The notes beneath the pieces were generated by a model. The model was not told where the DNA came from. It saw only the letters and a program-made list of their open reading frames with translations, and did no database searches. DNA of 64,000 nt from Candidatus Coatesiibacteriota bacterium (lineage in GTDB: Bacteria > RBG-13-66-14 > B26-G2 > JAUVZD01): assembly GCA_030602715.1 (NCBI GenBank), contig JAUVZD010000002.1, forward strand, positions 186,001 through 250,000, in the 5' to 3' direction. Below are positions 61,801 to 64,000 of the stretch, piece after piece (positions within the stretch are counted from its first letter, which is position 1; each line of letters starts with the position of its first letter). Both the position numbers and the translations under genes were made by a program.

Positions 61801-63169
61801 CGCCAAGTCTCATTCCAAGCCCGACGATGCATTGCCGGCGGTAATTCTTGCCGCAGGCGAGGGCAACCGTCTACAGAAAGGGAACCACGGAATCCCCAAG
61901 CCGCTCACAACGCTTCTGGGGTTGACCCTTCTGGAGCGGGCTGTCCTCTCCTGTCACCAGGTCGGTGTTCAGGAGTTCTATGTGGTGACCGGCTGCTATG
62001 AGAAGGAGTTCATACCCCAAATCAAGAAGCTGGAGCGACGGTTGGGCATCTCAATTCAGGTGGTGCATAATCCCAATTGGAGGGAAGGAAACGGCACCTC
62101 CGCGTTGGCCGTCTCCCCCTATCTCACCGGTCCGTTCCTGCTGGTGATGTGTGACGATCTCTTCGATCCCGATATCCTTCGCTGTCTCATGGACGCCAAG
62201 GATAGAGCAAACGTCTGCCTTCTGGCGGTGGACCGGCGCACTGACAGAATCTTCGACCTAAAAGAAGCCACCAAGGTTAGGCTCAATGGCCAAGCCATCA
62301 CCGCTATCGGTAAAGGGCTCACTCCTTTCGACGCCGTGGATACAGGCCTCTTCCTCTGCCAGCCATTTATGTTCCAAGCCCTGGAGAAGGCAAGATTTGA
62401 CGGAGATGGGTCCCTCTCCGCTGGGGTTGGGAGGTTGGTCGGGGATAACAAGATCCGAGCGGTGGAGATAGGCAACCGAATCTGGCTTGATGTGGACACA
62501 CCCGAAAGTCTCTCCCTGGCAAAAAGTTACCTTTTAGCCGAACTCTCCAAACCGAGCGACGACGGCTACGTCTCCCGATACATAAACCGTCCGCTCTCCC
62601 GCAGGGTCTCCATGCTCCTGGCCCACACGCCCCTCACCCCCAACGCCATCACCTTCCTGAGCTTTCTTTTATGCCTCTCAGGCGCCTTCCTGTTCAGCCT
62701 GGGGGAGTATATATGGACCCTGCTGGCCGGGCTACTAACCCAGTTGTCCTCAGTCGTGGACGGCTGCGACGGCGAGATCGCCCGACTTAAGTTTCGGAGC
62801 AGCCGTTTTGGGGCTTGGCTGGATACCGTCCTGGACCGCTACGCGGATGTGGCTGTGGCGGTGGGGATCTCCTATGGGTACTGGCTGACCCACCCACATC
62901 CTCTCGTCTGGTTGGCCGGCGTCATGGCTTTGACCGGTTTCCTTCTATCCAGCTACACCAAGAAAGAATACGCCCTCCGCTATCAGCACAAGCACCCCGG
63001 CGGTGTGCTGAATTTGTTAGGCAAGAGGGATGTGCGACTATTCGCCTTGTTCGTGGGGGCGCTTCTCAATCGCCCCTTCGAGGCTCTGGTCCTGGTCGGC
63101 TTTTTCTCTCACATTGTCGTCGCTTGGAGCTTCCTATCCATATTCCCCCAGAGATGGCACAAGACATAA
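61790..63169 (+). CDS. Bifunctional inositol-1-phosphate cytidylyltransferase/DIPP synthase-like
   Basis: The 459-residue protein has an N-terminal nucleotidyltransferase (about 12-235) with PAVILAAGEGNRLQKG, PKPLTTLLG and MCDDLFDPDI, and a C-terminal membrane CDP-alcohol phosphotransferase (about 255-459) with the exact motif DG-x2-AR-x8-G-x3-D-x3-D (DGEIAR...GAWLDTVLD) and TPNAITFLSF. This fusion and the linker DGYVSRYINRPLSRRVS match IPCT/DIPPS, which makes CDP-inositol from CTP and inositol-1-P and joins it to a second inositol-1-P. The ATG overlaps the preceding stop. Confidence 0.87.
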   Translation: MNDNAKSHSKPDDALPAVILAAGEGNRLQKGNHGIPKPLTTLLGLTLLERAVLSCHQVGVQEFYVVTGCYEKEFIPQIKKLERRLGISIQVVHNPNWREGNGTSALAVSPYLTGPFLLVMCDDLFDPDILRCLMDAKDRANVCLLAVDRRTDRIFDLKEATKVRLNGQAITAIGKGLTPFDAVDTGLFLCQPFMFQALEKARFDGDGSLSAGVGRLVGDNKIRAVEIGNRIWLDVDTPESLSLAKSYLLAELSKPSDDGYVSRYINRPLSRRVSMLLAHTPLTPNAITFLSFLLCLSGAFLFSLGEYIWTLLAGLLTQLSSVVDGCDGEIARLKFRSSRFGAWLDTVLDRYADVAVAVGISYGYWLTHPHPLVWLAGVMALTGFLLSSYTKKEYALRYQHKHPGGVLNLLGKRDVRLFALFVGALLNRPFEALVLVGFFSHIVVAWSFLSIFPQRWHKT

Positions 63170-63221
63170 GGGAGAAAAGGAAAAATAGAAAGGCACCTAG
63201 CTCCAATAGATAGACCTGTCC

Positions 63222-63776
63222 ATGCCCAACCGAGAAAAAAGCGGAAAACCCCTCACACGACCAATCATCTTCGCCGTCTGCCTCCTGCTGATGCTGTTCA
63301 TCGGGACTATGCGCACCCTTGGCTTCTCCTTCATCGCCAACTGGGGCAACATCGCCGTCTATGTCTCATTCATCGCCCTGGCGGTCACCTCCATCATCAC
63401 CGCACGGGCTATAGGGACCAATCTGGTGCGCCGCCTGGCGCTCATTGCGGTCATCCTCCTGCTTTCGGTGGGGGTCCTCCACGCCCTCTTCCACACCGCC
63501 CGCCACCTGCTCGTCGCCGAGGAGGAGATAACCAGGGCGGACTCCCCCAAAGGCGACCTCTATGCGATAGGCTTGCGCATAGACGCCGGAGCCACCGCCG
63601 CCCATGCCCTGCGGGTGGAAGCACGAAAGGAGTGGGGGGGATTTCTGCGCTGGAGCAAAATACTGCTCATCCGTGACAGGACCGACGACTGCCGGCTAGC
63701 CTGGTATGAGGACGGGCTTTTGGTGGTGGAATATTACGGCGCCGAGGACGGGGTGGCGCTGCTCAAGGTCAAGTAG
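63222..63776 (+). CDS. Small membrane protein of unknown function
   Basis: The 184-residue protein has three hydrophobic helices (IIFAVCLLLMLFIGTM, IAVYVSFIALAVTSII, LALIAVILLLSVGVLHALF) followed by a soluble C-terminal part of about 85 residues with LRIDAGATAAHALRVEARKE. I do not recognise it. It lies 52 bp after the IPCT/DIPPS gene and may be cotranscribed. Confidence 0.75.
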   Translation: MPNREKSGKPLTRPIIFAVCLLLMLFIGTMRTLGFSFIANWGNIAVYVSFIALAVTSIITARAIGTNLVRRLALIAVILLLSVGVLHALFHTARHLLVAEEEITRADSPKGDLYAIGLRIDAGATAAHALRVEARKEWGGFLRWSKILLIRDRTDDCRLAWYEDGLLVVEYYGAEDGVALLKVK

Positions 63777-63848
63777 AGAAGATAGATTAAGATGTGATTA
63801 TGGGGGGAATCTGAAATCTCCGCCACAAAATAATTCCCTGAAAAAATA

Positions 63849-63876
63849 AAAACCCCGGGACTCCCCCCGGGGTTTT
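63849..63876. terminator. Bidirectional terminator before glyA
   Basis: AAAACCCCGGG and CCCGGGGTTTT pair perfectly around a short loop between the convergent membrane-protein and glyA genes. Confidence 0.92.
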
Positions 63877-63899
63877 ATCTTTCAAGAGTAGCCTATCTC

Positions 63900-64000
63900 C
63901 TATTTCACCGCCAACTGCTCCAACAGTCCCTCATATAGCGGGAACTTGCGGCAGAGCTTCTCCACATCCCCCCGCACCCTCTCCTGAAGCGTACTGTTCT
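63900..64000 (-). CDS. glyA: Serine hydroxymethyltransferase, 3' end only
   Basis: The last 33 codons run off the right edge. They read VRGDVEKLCRKFPLYEGLLE before the terminal residues, which is the typical SHMT C terminus (V-x-x-L-C-x-x-F-P-L-Y). The stop TAG is at 63900-63902. SHMT links serine and glycine to one-carbon folate, which agrees with fhs and threonine aldolase in the window. Confidence 0.82.
   Translation of the reverse strand, partial: NSTLQERVRGDVEKLCRKFPLYEGLLEQLAVK

Overview
The window is bacterial chromosome, dense in genes on both strands. Most genes are moderately G+C-rich and have clear Shine-Dalgarno sites; several short stretches are visibly A+T-rich and look acquired. 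No rRNA, tRNA or CRISPR array was seen. The mix of ordinary housekeeping genes (rpmB, fhs, glyA 3' end, mrp, mltG) with very large secreted repeat proteins of unknown role suggests an uncultured bacterium of a candidate phylum, probably diderm (lipoproteins, an AgmX/TonB-like energy-transducer tail). A fused inositol-phosphate cytidylyltransferase/CDP-alcohol transferase suggests di-myo-inositol phosphate synthesis, an osmolyte known mostly from (hyper)thermophiles; the assignment to an organism is inference.

Layout. 0.2-10.4 kb: TauE/SafE exporter with an Rrf2 regulator and two matching candidate operators, secreted phosphoesterase, DUF1028-TPR protein, BtrH-like protein, lactate-permease-like transporter, flavin split-barrel protein, zinc-ribbon membrane protein, L,D-transpeptidase. 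10.4-14.3 kb: a formyltransferase lying between two 3'-end scraps of a repeat gene whose intact copy (nine 37-residue repeats) follows, then an A+T-rich PD-(D/E)XK nuclease with a partner. 14.3-17 kb: split lysine-catabolic pair (lysine-ketoglutarate reductase and saccharopine dehydrogenase). 17.1-18.4 kb: DUF488 and an overlapping partner. 18.6-27 kb: fhs, TPR protein, an orphan GpA-type terminase, a BsuPI-like protein, a 2-hydroxyacid dehydrogenase, an alkyltransferase-like protein, SAM hydroxide adenosyltransferase and a HAD protein. 27.2-28.1 kb: a phage-tail-like gene and a tiny Glu/Ala/Pro lipoprotein. 28.2-32.4 kb: a four-gene envelope operon (lipoprotein, M23 peptidase, propeller, MltG). 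32.5-33.7 kb: an A+T-rich operon of a 38-residue zinc finger, an HTH-nuclease and a 54-residue zinc ribbon behind a consensus promoter. 33.7-44.6 kb: threonine aldolase, alkaline-phosphatase-superfamily protein, GYF/coiled-coil/AgmX protein and a 2216-residue secreted protein with a FG-GAP-like propeller and sixteen Ig-like repeats.

44.8-53.3 kb: an accretion site between a dicarboxylate symporter and a radical SAM gene. It holds a DUF262-HNH nuclease, a pentapeptide-repeat/ion-channel-like protein and a HicBA toxin-antitoxin pair. Duplicated host fragments punctuate it, and at one junction the 5' end of the symporter is fused in frame to the 3' end of the radical SAM gene, giving a 41-codon chimeric ORF with its own promoter and terminator. 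53.5-64 kb: small secreted protein, two glycosyltransferases, rpmB, mrp, a secreted protein with twenty-one 32-residue repeats, dCMP deaminase, an inositol-phosphatase-like gene overlapping the putative IPCT/DIPPS gene, a membrane protein, and the 3' end of glyA.

The genes form many short, independently promoted units. Several promoters from both native and acquired genes share one layout: a -35 box, 17 bases, and an extended -10 reading TATGT followed by TAnnnT. The best candidates for something undescribed are the zinc finger/HTH-nuclease/zinc-ribbon operon, the chimeric mini-gene and its accretion site, and the pentapeptide-channel protein.
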